Source of the DNA: Georgenia sp. SYP-B2076 | Lineage (GTDB): Bacteria; Actinomycetota; Actinomycetes; Actinomycetales; Actinomycetaceae | DNA: 64,000 nucleotides | NCBI RefSeq assembly: GCF_003991205.1 | Contig: NZ_RXOZ01000035.1 | Coordinates: 124,001 to 188,000 of the forward strand | Direction: 5' to 3' | In this document: in pieces, positions 1-7,985 of the stretch | Position numbering within the stretch: the first letter of the stretch is position 1 | How the letters are laid out: each line of letters starts with the position of its first letter | Program-made: the position numbers and the translations under genes | Notes under the pieces: model-generated | The model's database searches: none | The model's input: only the letters and a program-made list of their open reading frames with translations | Told to the model about the DNA's origin: nothing

Positions 1-110
1 GCGGGCTCGGGCATCCCGCGATCGTAGCCGCAGCCTCTCCTCCCGGCCGCGGTTGCGGGCCCAGGTCCCGTTGGCCTCCAGCCGGGGCCCGCGGGCGGTC
101 AGCGACCGCC

Positions 111-956
111 TCAGCGATACTGGGTGAAAGCCGCGACGTCGGGGTCGGCGCCGATCCGGCTCTCGGTGTCCAGGCCGCTGATGGCGTCGACCTCGTCCTC
201 GTCGAGCTCGAACCCGAACAGGTCGAGGTTGGCGGCGATGCGGTCGGGAGTCACGGACTTGGGGATCACGACGCGGCCCTCCTGAAGGTGCCAGCGCAGG
301 ACCACCTGGCCGGGCGTGACATGGTGCGCGGCGGCGATCCGGGTTACGGCTTCCGAGCCCAGGTCCCGGCCCTGCCCGAGGGGCGAGTAGGCCTCGACGG
401 CGACGCCGGCGGACTCGGTCGCGGAGAGCGTCTCGCGCTGCTGGAAGGTCGGGTGGACCTCCACCTGGTTGACGGCGGGGATGACGTCGCTCTCGGCCAG
501 GAGCCGGCGCAGGTGCCGGGGGAGGAAGTTCGAGACGCCGATCGCCCGGACCGCGCCGTCGGACAGCAGCTTCTCGAACGCCCGCCACGTCTCGACGTAG
601 AGGTCGCGGGCTGGGACGGGCCAGTGGATGAGGTAGAGGTCGACGACGTCCAGCCCCAGCGCCCGGCGGGAGTTCTCGAAGGCGGCCAGGGCGGCGTCGA
701 AGCCCTGGTCCCCGTTGCGGAGCTTGGTGGTCACGAAGACGTCCTCGCGCGGCAGGCCCGTCGCCTTCAGGGCCGCTCCGACGCCTGCCTCGTTGTAGTA
801 GCCCGCCGCGGTGTCGATGTGGCGGTAACCGGCCTCGAGAGCCGTCTCCACTACGTGCTGCGTGTTCTCCTCGGGGACCTGGAAGACGCCGAAGCCCACC
901 TGGGGGATCGCGACGCCGTTGTTGAGGGTGAGGGGCGGGACATGGATGCCGGTCAT
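111..956 (-). CDS. Aldo/keto reductase
   Basis: This 281-residue protein is a complete NADPH-dependent aldo/keto reductase of the 2,5-diketo-gluconate reductase-like group, expected to reduce aldehydes or ketones in the cytoplasm. The N-terminal strand (LNNGVAIPQVGFGVFQV) opens the TIM barrel. The catalytic tetrad is visible as the Asp of HIDTAAGYYNE, the Tyr of the same segment, the Lys of VTTKLRNG and the His of LIHWP. The cofactor-binding C-terminal part includes VVIPKSVTPDRIAANLDLF. Length is normal for the family. The 110 bases downstream of its stop, at the window edge, show no gene I can support. It stands alone, and the substrate cannot be told from sequence. Confidence 0.93.
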   Translation of the reverse strand: MTGIHVPPLTLNNGVAIPQVGFGVFQVPEENTQHVVETALEAGYRHIDTAAGYYNEAGVGAALKATGLPREDVFVTTKLRNGDQGFDAALAAFENSRRALGLDVVDLYLIHWPVPARDLYVETWRAFEKLLSDGAVRAIGVSNFLPRHLRRLLAESDVIPAVNQVEVHPTFQQRETLSATESAGVAVEAYSPLGQGRDLGSEAVTRIAAAHHVTPGQVVLRWHLQEGRVVIPKSVTPDRIAANLDLFGFELDEDEVDAISGLDTESRIGADPDVAAFTQYR

Positions 957-1056
957 GACTCCTGCTTACCGCCTGCCCACCTCTTCCCGCATCTCGGCGG
1001 CACCGGCGTCCTGGGGCCCCGGCGCCAAGGAGGGCAGTGTCATGACCCGGTGTGGC

Positions 1057-1109
1057 CTACGCCGGCGTCGTGACGCACGCCGGCGTCGTGCCCTACGCCG
1101 CGTCGTGGC
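1057..1109. repeat. 18-bp tandem repeat, 3 copies
   Basis: Three consecutive units of about 18 bp share the core ACGCCGGCGTCGTG (the third copy lacks a base in the core). They lie between the aldo/keto reductase and the hydrolase gene. No gene is supported here, and reading frames crossing it are low-complexity. Confidence 0.6.
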
Positions 1110-1136
1110 CTGCGGCGCGCGGGCCGGCCCGCGGTG

Positions 1137-1991
1137 TCATGGCCCCGGTGCGGCCCGCGGCGTTGCGGGATGCGACGCGTGGGCGTAGCGCTCCAGCCGA
1201 AGCGCCAGCTCGGCCGGGTGCGAGAGGTAGCCGGCGTGGCTGCCCGGCATTTCGTCGGCCTCGACCCCCAGGCGCTCACGCGCCATCGCGCGCAGAAAGT
1301 CGGGCCGGAAGAACCGGTCGTCGGCGAAGACCAGGTACGACGTCGGCACGTCGGGCCACGCAGCGAGCGGCCACGGCTCGGTCATAGGTCGCACGGACTG
1401 GTGCCGCGAGCGGCGCAGCGCCTCGGCGGCGAGCCGGGGCTCGACGTCGTGCATGAACGTGGCAACCAGTCCGGCGTCGTCGTCCATGGCGAGGGCGACG
1501 CCGTCCCTCTCGGCACCCTCACGGGCGGCCGCCTGGTAGCCGCTGGTCTCCCACCAGTCACGCCCGCGCTCGCCGGGCAGGGGCACCATGGCGGCGACGA
1601 GCACGAGGCGGTCGACCCGCAGGTGCTCGCACACGAGCGGCGCGGTGAAGCCGCCGAGGGAGTGCGCCACGACGACGAGGCCCGGCTCCGCGCCGCCCGG
1701 CTGCTCTCCGTCCGAACCCGTGGCGTCCGGCTCCGCGCCGTCCCGGGCCGCGCCGCCCGGGTGCTCTCCGTCCGAAGCCGCGCCGCCGGGATCTGCCGAC
1801 GCGGACCGCTGGGTGTGATCACGCACCGCGGCGGTGACGACGGCCGCATAGTCGGCGAGGCCGGCCGACTCGTCCTCGCACGGAAGGTCCACGGCGACGA
1901 CGTCGTGGCCCCGTGTGCGGAGCTCGGCGGCCGTGCGATGCCACTCCCACGCGCTGCCGCCGGCCCCGTGCACGATCGCGAACGTCGTCAC
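1137..1991 (-). CDS. Alpha/beta hydrolase
   Basis: The gene encodes a 284-residue alpha/beta-hydrolase of the esterase/AlkA-like group. It starts [17 protein letters not shown] with the HGAGG oxyanion-hole motif. The nucleophile elbow is AHSLGG, the acid loop lies near VFADDRFF, and the catalytic His is in [11 protein letters not shown] chose the GTG start at 1991 because it overlaps the stop of the upstream VOC gene (GTGA) and starts directly at the first beta strand. A longer frame upstream only shadows that gene. Between the elbow and the first helices is a Gly/Ala/Asp/Glu-rich insert of about 40 residues made of imperfect repeats such as [10 protein letters not shown], probably a surface loop. 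The substrate is unknown. Confidence 0.85.
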   Translation of the reverse strand: MTTFAIVHGAGGSAWEWHRTAAELRTRGHDVVAVDLPCEDESAGLADYAAVVTAAVRDHTQRSASADPGGAASDGEHPGGAARDGAEPDATGSDGEQPGGAEPGLVVVAHSLGGFTAPLVCEHLRVDRLVLVAAMVPLPGERGRDWWETSGYQAAAREGAERDGVALAMDDDAGLVATFMHDVEPRLAAEALRRSRHQSVRPMTEPWPLAAWPDVPTSYLVFADDRFFRPDFLRAMARERLGVEADEMPGSHAGYLSHPAELALRLERYAHASHPATPRAAPGP

Positions 1992-2392
1992 CCCCGCTGG
2001 TCCTGCACCGAGAAGATGTTGCCGGCCGGGTCCGTGAACCACGCGATCGGGGGTCCCCACTTGCGGAAGATGCCCTTCTCGTCGGTCTCCAGGTCCGTGC
2101 CCTCGTAGTGCTCGAACGCCACACCACGCGCGGTGAGGCCGTCCACGGTCTTCTCGATGTCGTCGACCGGGAAGTTCAGGACCGTGTAGGTCGCCGGGGT
2201 GTAGTCGGGCTTCTGGTAGAGGAGGACCCGTGTGCCGCCCCCGAGGTGCAGGGCCAGGAGCCCGGCCTCCCTCTCCGCCTCGCCGAACTCCGTGTCGCTG
2301 ACCTCCAACCCCAGCGTCTGGGTGTAGAACTCGCGAGCCTTGGCCATGTCGTCCACCGCGAAGCTGCTGTAGGCGTTGCTGTTGCCGAGCAT
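1988..2392 (-). CDS. VOC/glyoxalase-family protein
   Basis: This 134-residue protein is a single vicinal-oxygen-chelate (glyoxalase/bleomycin-resistance) module. It begins [20 protein letters not shown] and ends with the family signature [18 protein letters not shown] proteins bind metals and act on or sequester small molecules, often as dimers. The substrate cannot be inferred. The start at 2392 has an AAGGGA ribosome-binding site 7 bases away, whereas the longer open frame upstream is Arg-rich and unsupported. The gene overlaps the following hydrolase by 4 bases, so the two are translationally coupled and probably work on related compounds. Confidence 0.88.
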   Translation of the reverse strand: MLGNSNAYSSFAVDDMAKAREFYTQTLGLEVSDTEFGEAEREAGLLALHLGGGTRVLLYQKPDYTPATYTVLNFPVDDIEKTVDGLTARGVAFEHYEGTDLETDEKGIFRKWGPPIAWFTDPAGNIFSVQDQRG

Positions 2393-3011
2393 GATCGGTC
2401 CCTTCCGTCGGTGCCGCTGGGTGATGGGTTGCCGTGCTGTCGCTGCGCCGCCTCCCCGGTCTGCCCCTCGCCGGCCGACGGTGCGCGCCGGTGCGCGCCG
2501 CGGGCAGAACGAATGAGCCCCGCAGGTGCTCATCGGTCGGCACCATTGTTGTGCCCGTGCGCGCGGAAGAACAGATGCGTGACGTAGTCGGACTCTGCCG
2601 TCTGCGGCTCGATGTGCGGCGCGGATCGGTGGTCGCCGCCCCGGGGTAACTCCGTCAGGCCATGCCGGACGAAAATTCCCGGCGCGAGGCTGCGAGGCGG
2701 CGAGGCGGCCCGGCTGGGGTGCGGAGAGAGGCAGGAGGCGCCCGGAAGAGCCGGATGAAGCCGCGGTGAACTCCGTCGAATGGCACGAATTGGCCGGGTC
2801 TTGCCGCGGGGACCGGTGTGGAAGGTGTCAGTCGGTGGGTGGGGCGGCGCCGCGCAGATGGGTGAGTCCGCGGGCGAGGCGATGAGGTGGGCGCGACAGC
2901 TCGGCGGCGGTTGGGAGCCGAGCTCGGCGGCGGCCCGCGGCCGAGTGTGGCGGTGACCTACGGTCGGCGGGCGGGTGTGGCCGGGCGGGTGTGGTTGGCA
3001 GGGCGACGGCC
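2393..3011. other. Intergenic stretch without a supported gene
   Basis: About 620 bases separate the VOC gene from the MarR gene. Open frames here have no recognisable domain, no convincing ribosome-binding site and composition typical of GC-rich noise. The most AT-rich spots are around 2669-2677 (GAAAATTCC) and 2775-2792, possible promoter positions for the VOC/hydrolase pair, but I see no clear -35/-10 pair. Confidence 0.5.
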
Positions 3012-3043
3012 GGCTGACGCCGACGCGTTCGCCGGCGTCAGCC
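3012..3043 (-). terminator. Hairpin overlapping the marR-like stop codon
   Basis: An 11-bp perfect inverted repeat (GGCTGACGCCG at 3012-3022, CGGCGTCAGCC at 3033-3043) with a 10-base loop includes the TGA stop of the MarR gene at 3038-3040. There is no U-tract. It is best read as a transcription end or RNA-stability hairpin for the minus-strand gene. Confidence 0.6.
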
Positions 3044-3556
3044 CTCCGGCGCCGCCCGCTTCCGAGCGGGCGTCACGCGGCAGCTCGAGAGGCGGTTCTC
3101 GGGGTCGATCTTTGGCGTGATCCGGTCGAAAATCTTCTTCAGCTGACGCGTCTGCGCCGGGCTGAGGCTGTCGAAGATCAGGGTGCGCACCGTCTCCACG
3201 TGCCCGGGCGCGGTGGCCACGACCTTCTCCCAGCCAGCATCCGTCAGCACGGCCATCGTGCTGCGCCCGTCCTCGGGGACGGGCTTGCGCTCGACCCAGC
3301 CCTGGTTCTCAAGACGGTCGACGAGGTGGGACAGGCGTGACATGCTCAGGCTCGCCATGTGCGCCAGCCGGCTCATGCGGATCGCCCGGTCCGGGGCCTC
3401 GGAGAGTGCCGAGAGCACGGCGTACCCGGCGTGGGTGAGCCCGGCGTCGCGCTGCAGCTGGGCGTCGAGCGCGCCCGGCAGGAGCATGATCGCGGCCATG
3501 AGGGACCGCCAGGCGTCCTCCTGGTCCGAGGTAAGCCACACGGTCTCGTCCGTCAT
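3038..3556 (-). CDS. MarR-family transcriptional regulator
   Basis: The 172-residue product is a winged-helix MarR regulator. Helices 1-2 (DQEDAWRSLMAAIMLLPGAL), the recognition region (RMSRLAHMASLSMSRLSHLV) and the wing (RLENQGWVERKPVPEDGRS) are in the usual order. The C-terminal helices form the dimer interface. The Met at 3556 starts MTDETVWLT. A longer frame to 3625 would run through the divergent promoter region. MarR proteins bind palindromic DNA and are released by phenolics or oxidants. The divergently transcribed DoxX, reductase and dioxygenase genes are the natural targets, and repeated CTTCAAGTGA boxes lie between. Confidence 0.9.
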   Translation of the reverse strand: MTDETVWLTSDQEDAWRSLMAAIMLLPGALDAQLQRDAGLTHAGYAVLSALSEAPDRAIRMSRLAHMASLSMSRLSHLVDRLENQGWVERKPVPEDGRSTMAVLTDAGWEKVVATAPGHVETVRTLIFDSLSPAQTRQLKKIFDRITPKIDPENRLSSCRVTPARKRAAPEG

Positions 3557-3584
3557 GCTGACAGCGTACCGCCGGGAATTTGAT

Positions 3585-3664
3585 GCTTCAAGTGACCCGA
3601 TTCGCACAGTTGGTTGACGACTCAAGTGATTCGGGTCTACGTTGACGCTTGTCGCTTCAAGTGA
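3585..3664. promoter_or_regulatory. Three spaced TTCAAGTGA boxes (putative operator)
   Basis: The divergent region between marR and doxX has three same-orientation copies of (T/C)TCAAGTGA at 3587-3595, 3621-3629 and 3656-3664, spaced 34 and 35 bases. The outer two extend to GCTTCAAGTGA. Regular spacing of about three helical turns suggests cooperative binding by the MarR-type regulator. The middle copy lies inside the spacer of the likely doxX promoter. Confidence 0.55.
3614..3643 (+). promoter_or_regulatory. Putative promoter for doxX-like gene
   Basis: TTGACG at 3614-3619 and TACGTT at 3638-3643 are separated by 18 bases, a plausible sigma-70-type pair reading toward the DoxX gene. One CAAGTGA box fills the spacer, consistent with repression by occlusion. 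Confidence 0.45.
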
Positions 3665-3726
3665 GCGACGCGCCGCCTCCCGAAGTCGGAAGGCGGTGAA
3701 CCGTAGCCGCAGCCGGAGGATCTGAC

Positions 3727-4095
3727 ATGAACATCGCCCTGTGGGTCGTCGCCGGCATCCTCGCTGCGGCGTTCCTCGCCGCCGGCCTGATGAAGGTCGC
3801 CCAGCCCAGGCCCAAGCTCGTCGCCTCGGGAATGACGTACGCCGAGGACTTCTCCGACGGCGCCATGAAGGGCATCGGCGCCGTGGAGGTGCTGGGCGCC
3901 CTCGGCCTCATCCTGCCGGCCGTGCTCGACACCGCCACCGTCCTCGTGCCCCTGGCCGCGACCGGCCTGTTCCTGGTCATGGTCGGCGCCGCTGTCGTCC
4001 ACATCCGCCGCAAGGAAACCTTCGTGCCCGCGCTGGTCCTCGGCCTGCTCGCCCTCGTCGTCGCGGTCTTCCGCTTCGGCACCTACGCCTTCTGA
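3727..4095 (+). CDS. DoxX-family membrane protein
   Basis: This 122-residue protein has four hydrophobic segments, at about residues 3-22, 47-66, 70-90 and 98-116, the arrangement of DoxX/DoxD-like proteins. The hallmark GLMKVAQP and GAVEVLGALGLILP segments are present. DoxX proteins are small inner-membrane proteins tied to oxidative or thiol stress. It is the first gene after the MarR-controlled promoter region, has a GGAGGA ribosome-binding site, and is followed 26 bases later by a reductase, so the two are probably co-transcribed. Confidence 0.88.
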   Translation: MNIALWVVAGILAAAFLAAGLMKVAQPRPKLVASGMTYAEDFSDGAMKGIGAVEVLGALGLILPAVLDTATVLVPLAATGLFLVMVGAAVVHIRRKETFVPALVLGLLALVVAVFRFGTYAF

Positions 4096-4121
4096 TCCAC
4101 CACCACGAGAGGACCCGTTCC

Positions 4122-4859
4122 ATGGGCCTGTTCGACGTCTTCCGCCGCAAGGACACCGCGGCGAAGCACACCTCCACTCCGACGTCTTCCTCGGCGCCGG
4201 CCCCCATCGCCACAGGGAGCACAGCAATGAGCACCATCACCATCATCGGTGCGGGCAACATGGCCCGCGGCATCGCCACCCGCGCCCTCGCCGGCGGCTA
4301 CGGCGTGCAGATCCTCTCCCGCGACGAGTCGAACGCCGGCACGCTCGCGAACGAGCTGACCGGCACGGTCACCACCGGCACCCTCAGCGCCGCTATCACC
4401 GGCGACATCGTCGTCCTCGCGCTGCCCTACGACGCCGCGCTGAGCGTGGCCGAGCAGCTCCGCGACGTGCTGACCGGCAAGGTCGTCATCGACATCACCA
4501 ACCCGGTCGACTTCGCCACCTTCGACCGCCTCGTGACCCCGGACGACTCCTCCGCCGCGCAGGAGCTCCAGAAGGTCATCCCCGCGTCCGCCGTCGTGAA
4601 GGCCTTCAACACCACGTTCGCCGGCACGCTCGTGTCCGGCGCGGTCGAGGGCCAGAAGCTCGACGTCGCGATCGCCGCGGACGACGCGGAGGCCAAGGCC
4701 GCCGTCGTCGCCCTCGTGGAGTCCGCGGGCATGCGCGCCATCGACGCGGGTCCGCTCAAGCGCTCGCACCAGCTCGAGGGCGTCGGCTTCCTGCACATGG
4801 CGATCCAGGGCCAGCTCGGCAACACCTGGAGCACGGCCGTCAAGGTCATCGGGGCCTGA
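4122..4859 (+). CDS. F420/NADP oxidoreductase-like Rossmann protein (copy 1)
   Basis: The product (245 residues) has an N-terminal Rossmann fold starting ITIIGAGNMARGIATRAL and the conserved IDITNPVDF and KAFNTTFAGTL segments of the NADPH-dependent F420 reductase / NAD(P)-binding family. It resembles the gene at 7323 (KAFNTT, LGNTW...VKVIGA). Family members move hydride between NADP(H) and a deazaflavin or related substrate. The start is ambiguous. ATG 4122 has a GAGAGGA site and gives a 35-residue Ser/Thr/Pro-rich leader beginning MGLFDVFRRKD. ATG 4227 has AGGGAG upstream and begins exactly at the fold. I keep the longer form but both may be made. It follows DoxX in the same operon. Confidence 0.82.
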   Translation: MGLFDVFRRKDTAAKHTSTPTSSSAPAPIATGSTAMSTITIIGAGNMARGIATRALAGGYGVQILSRDESNAGTLANELTGTVTTGTLSAAITGDIVVLALPYDAALSVAEQLRDVLTGKVVIDITNPVDFATFDRLVTPDDSSAAQELQKVIPASAVVKAFNTTFAGTLVSGAVEGQKLDVAIAADDAEAKAAVVALVESAGMRAIDAGPLKRSHQLEGVGFLHMAIQGQLGNTWSTAVKVIGA

Positions 4860-4866
4860 GCACCGC

Positions 4867-4897
4867 GGCTCCGCCGTCGCACGCCGGCGGCGGAGCC
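4867..4897 (+). terminator. Hairpin after reductase copy 1
   Basis: A 10-bp perfect stem (GGCTCCGCCG/CGGCGGAGCC) with an 11-base loop begins 8 bases after the reductase stop. It lacks a U-tract, as is common for terminators in high-GC actinobacteria. Confidence 0.6.
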
Positions 4898-4940
4898 ACT
4901 CTGGCGGCGCATCCCGTCGTCTCGCGCCGGCGGCGCACCT

Positions 4941-5021
4941 CGCCGCCGTCTCGCACGCCCGACGGCGCACCCCGCCGCCGTCTCGCACGCCCGACGGCGC
5001 ACCCCGCCGCCGTCTCGCACC
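4941..5021. repeat. 32-bp tandem repeat, 2.5 copies
   Basis: Units beginning CGCCGCCGTCTCGCACGCCC repeat with a 32-bp period at 4941, 4973 and 5005. A degenerate copy lies just upstream (4904-4940). The array fills the gap between the reductase and dioxygenase genes. Frames reading through it are Arg/Ala-rich and not real genes. Confidence 0.75.
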
Positions 5022-5081
5022 CTGCCCGCGCCGCGCGTCCCCGTGCGGCGCGGGCCGCTGCTTCCACCCGGAGGACACGCC

Positions 5082-5960
5082 ATGAGCTCACTGCTGCACC
5101 CCGCCGTCCCGGCCGGCGCCTTCGACGCGTACCTGCCGACCGCCGCGGCGGCCAGCCGCCTCCAGCGCCCCTGGACGCCCGCAGACGGGCCGTTCCCCTC
5201 CCTCTACATCAGCCACGGCGCCCCGCCGCTGTTCGACGACCCGGTGTGGATCAAGCAGCTCTCCGACTGGGCGCTCGCGCTGCCCAAGCCACGCGCCATC
5301 CTCATCGTCAGCGCCCACTGGGAGAACGCCCCGCTGTCGCTGAGCGGCTCGGACGCCGGCACGCCCCTCGTGTACGACTTCGGCGGGTTCCACCGCCGCT
5401 ACTACGAGATGACCTATGCCACCCCGGACGCGTCGGCGCTGGTGCGGCGCGTGGTCGCGGTCATGCCGGACACCGAGCCGATCCACCAGTACGCGGGCCG
5501 CGGCCTGGACCACGGGGCCTGGGTGCCGCTGAAGGTGATGTACCCGCTCGCCGACGTCCCGGTGCTGCAGATGTCCATGCCCACGCACGACCCGGACACA
5601 CTGCTCGGGCTCGGCGCACGCCTGCGGTCGCTGCGCGAGGAGGGCGTGCTCGTGATCGGGTCGGGCTTTATGACGCACGGGCTGCCGTACCTCACGCGCG
5701 AGATGCTCGACGGCGCCGTCCCGGCCTGGTCCGCGGACTTCGACGCCTGGGCCGCGGACGCCCTCGCCCGCGGCGACGTCGACACCCTCGCCGGCTTCCG
5801 CACCAAGGCGCCGGGCATGCCCTATGCCCACCCCACGGTCGACCACTACATCCCGTTGTTCGTCACCCTCGGTGCCGCCACGTCCGCCGACGCCCCGGTC
5901 ACGACCGTCATCGACGGCTACATGATGGGTATGGCGAAGCGGTCCTTCCAGGTCGCGTGA
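5082..5960 (+). CDS. DODA-type (LigB) extradiol ring-cleavage dioxygenase
   Basis: This 292-residue protein belongs to the class III extradiol dioxygenases of the 4,5-DOPA dioxygenase type, which use Fe(II) to open catechol rings. Candidate metal and active-site His residues appear in LYISHGAPPLFDD, VSAHWEN, LDHGAWVPL and GFMTHGLPY. GGFHRRYYEMTY is also a family signature. ATG 5082 is preceded by GGAGGA. It sits among quinone- and phenolic-stress type genes (MarR, DoxX, NmrA reductase), which fits a role in aromatic or quinone detoxification. The last codons (KRSFQVA) lie in a 26-bp sequence that is repeated twice more after the stop. Confidence 0.9.
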   Translation: MSSLLHPAVPAGAFDAYLPTAAAASRLQRPWTPADGPFPSLYISHGAPPLFDDPVWIKQLSDWALALPKPRAILIVSAHWENAPLSLSGSDAGTPLVYDFGGFHRRYYEMTYATPDASALVRRVVAVMPDTEPIHQYAGRGLDHGAWVPLKVMYPLADVPVLQMSMPTHDPDTLLGLGARLRSLREEGVLVIGSGFMTHGLPYLTREMLDGAVPAWSADFDAWAADALARGDVDTLAGFRTKAPGMPYAHPTVDHYIPLFVTLGAATSADAPVTTVIDGYMMGMAKRSFQVA

Positions 5961-6012
5961 CGAAGCGGTCCTTCCAGGTCGCGTGGCGAAGCGGTCGTTC
6001 CAGATCGCGTGG
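5935..6012. repeat. 26-bp direct repeat, 3 copies, spanning the dioxygenase stop
   Basis: Three abutting 26-bp units starting CGAAGCGGTCCTTCCAGG lie at 5935-5960, 5961-5986 and 5987-6012. Copies 1 and 2 differ only in the last base, while copy 3 has two further changes. Copy 1 encodes the C-terminus and stop of the dioxygenase. Because 26 is not a multiple of 3, the extra copies change frame. Confidence 0.9.
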
Positions 6013-6170
6013 CGGGCGGCCCCGTCAAGGCCGCCCAACCCGTGTGCTGCGTTGGCTGCCCGCGTGTGGCCGCCCCCGCCACTCGGAGCGCACCGGCCCC
6101 CGCCCACGGAATTCCGGAAGAGCTCTTCCCGTTCCGCCACCACGTGTTCCACCGATCCCCAGGGAGTGAC

Positions 6171-7046
6171 ATGACCACCTACGCCATCACCGGAGCGACG
6201 GGGCTCTTCGCCCCCCTCGTCATCGACCAGCTGCTCGAGCGGGGCGTGGCCCCGGGCGACGTGGTCGCCGTCGCGCGCACCCCCGAGAGGGCGGCCGACC
6301 TCGCAGGGCGCGGCATCCAGGTGCGCGAGGGCGACTACGACAAGCCGGAGACCCTCGACGCCGCACTGGCCGGCGTGGACACGCTGCTGCTGGTCTCCGG
6401 CTCGGAGGTCGGCCGGCGCGTCCCTCAGCACACCAACGTCATCGAGGCGGCGAAGCGGGTTGGCGTCTCCCGGATCCTCTACACCTCCGTGCTGCGCGCC
6501 GACACCACCGCGCTCGTGCTCGCGCCCGAGCACAAGGCCACCGAGGAGGCCATCCTCTCCTCCGGTCTGACGTCGACCCTGCTGCGCAACGGCTGGTACA
6601 CGGAGAACTACACCGACCAGCTCGCCACCTACCTCGCGCAGGGCGTGGTGGTCCACGCCGCCGGCGAGGGCCGCATCGCCGCGGCGACCCGCGCCGACTT
6701 CGCCGAGGCCGCCGCCGTCGCCCTCCTCGAGGACGGGGCCGAGAGCGCGGTCTACGAGCTCGCCGGGCCCGCGTTCACCTACGACGACCTCGCCTCCGCG
6801 CTCACCGAGGTCACCGGGACGTCCGTGGTCGCGAGCGCCGTGTTCGCCACCGAGCTCACGGAGATCCTCACGGGCGCCGGCCTCGACGCCGGTCTTGTCG
6901 GGTTCCTCGTGACCGTCGACGGCGACATCGCCCGCGGCGACCTCGACGGCGACTCCGCTGAGCTCGAGCGCCTGCTCGGGCGCCCGGTCACCTCGCTCAC
7001 GGACGCCGTCCGCGCTGCGCTCGTCGAGGCGCCGCAGGCGGTCTGA
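6171..7046 (+). CDS. NmrA/QOR2-type NAD(P)-binding oxidoreductase
   Basis: The 291-residue protein is an atypical short-chain dehydrogenase like NAD(P)H:quinone oxidoreductase 2 (YtfG). It has the nucleotide-binding ITGATGLFAPLVIDQLLERG, the strand-4 region LLLVSGSEVG and the typical segment HTNVIEAAKRVGVSRILYTSVLRAD (abridged here to its family meaning). The C-terminal half contains the NGWYTENY substrate-pocket motif common to this family. It probably reduces quinones with NADPH or senses redox state. ATG 6171 follows an AGGGAG site. It continues the redox cluster, separated from the dioxygenase by the 26-bp repeats. Confidence 0.87.
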   Translation: MTTYAITGATGLFAPLVIDQLLERGVAPGDVVAVARTPERAADLAGRGIQVREGDYDKPETLDAALAGVDTLLLVSGSEVGRRVPQHTNVIEAAKRVGVSRILYTSVLRADTTALVLAPEHKATEEAILSSGLTSTLLRNGWYTENYTDQLATYLAQGVVVHAAGEGRIAAATRADFAEAAAVALLEDGAESAVYELAGPAFTYDDLASALTEVTGTSVVASAVFATELTEILTGAGLDAGLVGFLVTVDGDIARGDLDGDSAELERLLGRPVTSLTDAVRAALVEAPQAV

Positions 7047-7322
7047 CCGTCGGCTGCAGCCGGCGCGGCCGGCGTGCGGTGCGCCCGGCGCGCCTCACGG
7101 TGCCACGGGGGAGCAGACCGGGCCGGCTCCCCGCCGGGCCGGCTCCGCGCCAAACCGGCCGGCTCAGCGCCGATCGGCGGGCCGGGGCCGGCGGGCCGGC
7201 GGCCGGGACGGTCGACGTGAGCGACTCCCAGGACTACCTTTCGAGGTGCTTCGACCGGGTCGAGCGCGGCCCGTCGACGACGACGTCGGGTCCCGACGCC
7301 AGCTCAGCGACGAGGAGCAGCG

Positions 7323-7952
7323 ATGAAGATCAGCATCATCGGCACCGGGAACATGGCACGCGCGATCGGCACGCGCGCGGTCGCCGGCGGCCACAGCGTC
7401 CAGGTCCTCAACCGGGATCCCGCCAAGGCCGACGCGCTCGCCAAGGACCTGGGCGCCGATTCCACGGCCGGGCCGCTCGACGACGCGCCGAGCGGTGACC
7501 TCGTCGTCCTGGCGCTGTACTACGAGCCCGCGCTCGAGGTGATCGGGCAGCACGGCGCGGGCCTCGACGGCAAGGTTGTCGTCGACATCACGAACCCGGT
7601 GGACACCGCCACGTTCGACGGCATGCTCCCGGCCGGAGACTCGTCCGGCGCGCAGGAGATCCAGAAGCGCCTGCCGGGCTCGACGGTGGTCAAGGCGTTC
7701 AACACCACCCTGGCCGGGCCGCTCACCGCGGGTGAGGTCGACGGCCAGCCGCTCGACGTCCTCGTCGCCGCGGACGACGCCGACGCCAAGGCCGCGGTGA
7801 CCTCCTTCGTCGAGTCCGCCGGCCTGCGGGCCCTGGACGCCGGCCCCCTCCGGCGCGCCCGCGAGCTCGAGGCGCTCGGCTTCCTGCAGATGGCCATGCA
7901 GGGCGCGCTGGGCAACACGTGGGGCACGACCTTCAAGGTCCTCGGCGCCTGA
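7323..7952 (+). CDS. F420/NADP oxidoreductase-like Rossmann protein (copy 2)
   Basis: This 209-residue paralogue of the gene at 4122 starts directly at the fold (MKISIIGTGNMARAIGTRAV) and shares DITNPVDTATFDG, KAFNTTLAGPL and the C-terminal LGNTWGTTFKVLG. It has no leader peptide, which makes it useful for judging the start of copy 1. It is likely a NADP-dependent reductase, with the true electron partner (F420, flavin or a small molecule) unproven. It is 33 bases ahead of the molybdopterin oxidoreductase gene and may lead that operon. Confidence 0.86.
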   Translation: MKISIIGTGNMARAIGTRAVAGGHSVQVLNRDPAKADALAKDLGADSTAGPLDDAPSGDLVVLALYYEPALEVIGQHGAGLDGKVVVDITNPVDTATFDGMLPAGDSSGAQEIQKRLPGSTVVKAFNTTLAGPLTAGEVDGQPLDVLVAADDADAKAAVTSFVESAGLRALDAGPLRRARELEALGFLQMAMQGALGNTWGTTFKVLGA

Positions 7953-7985
7953 TCTCGGGCGTCCCGACCACGAGGAGGCGACGGC

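Noticed and set aside
2887-3120. 77-codon plus-strand frame in the gap before marR
   Set aside because: No ribosome-binding site, biased low-complexity composition and overlap with the marR 3' hairpin.
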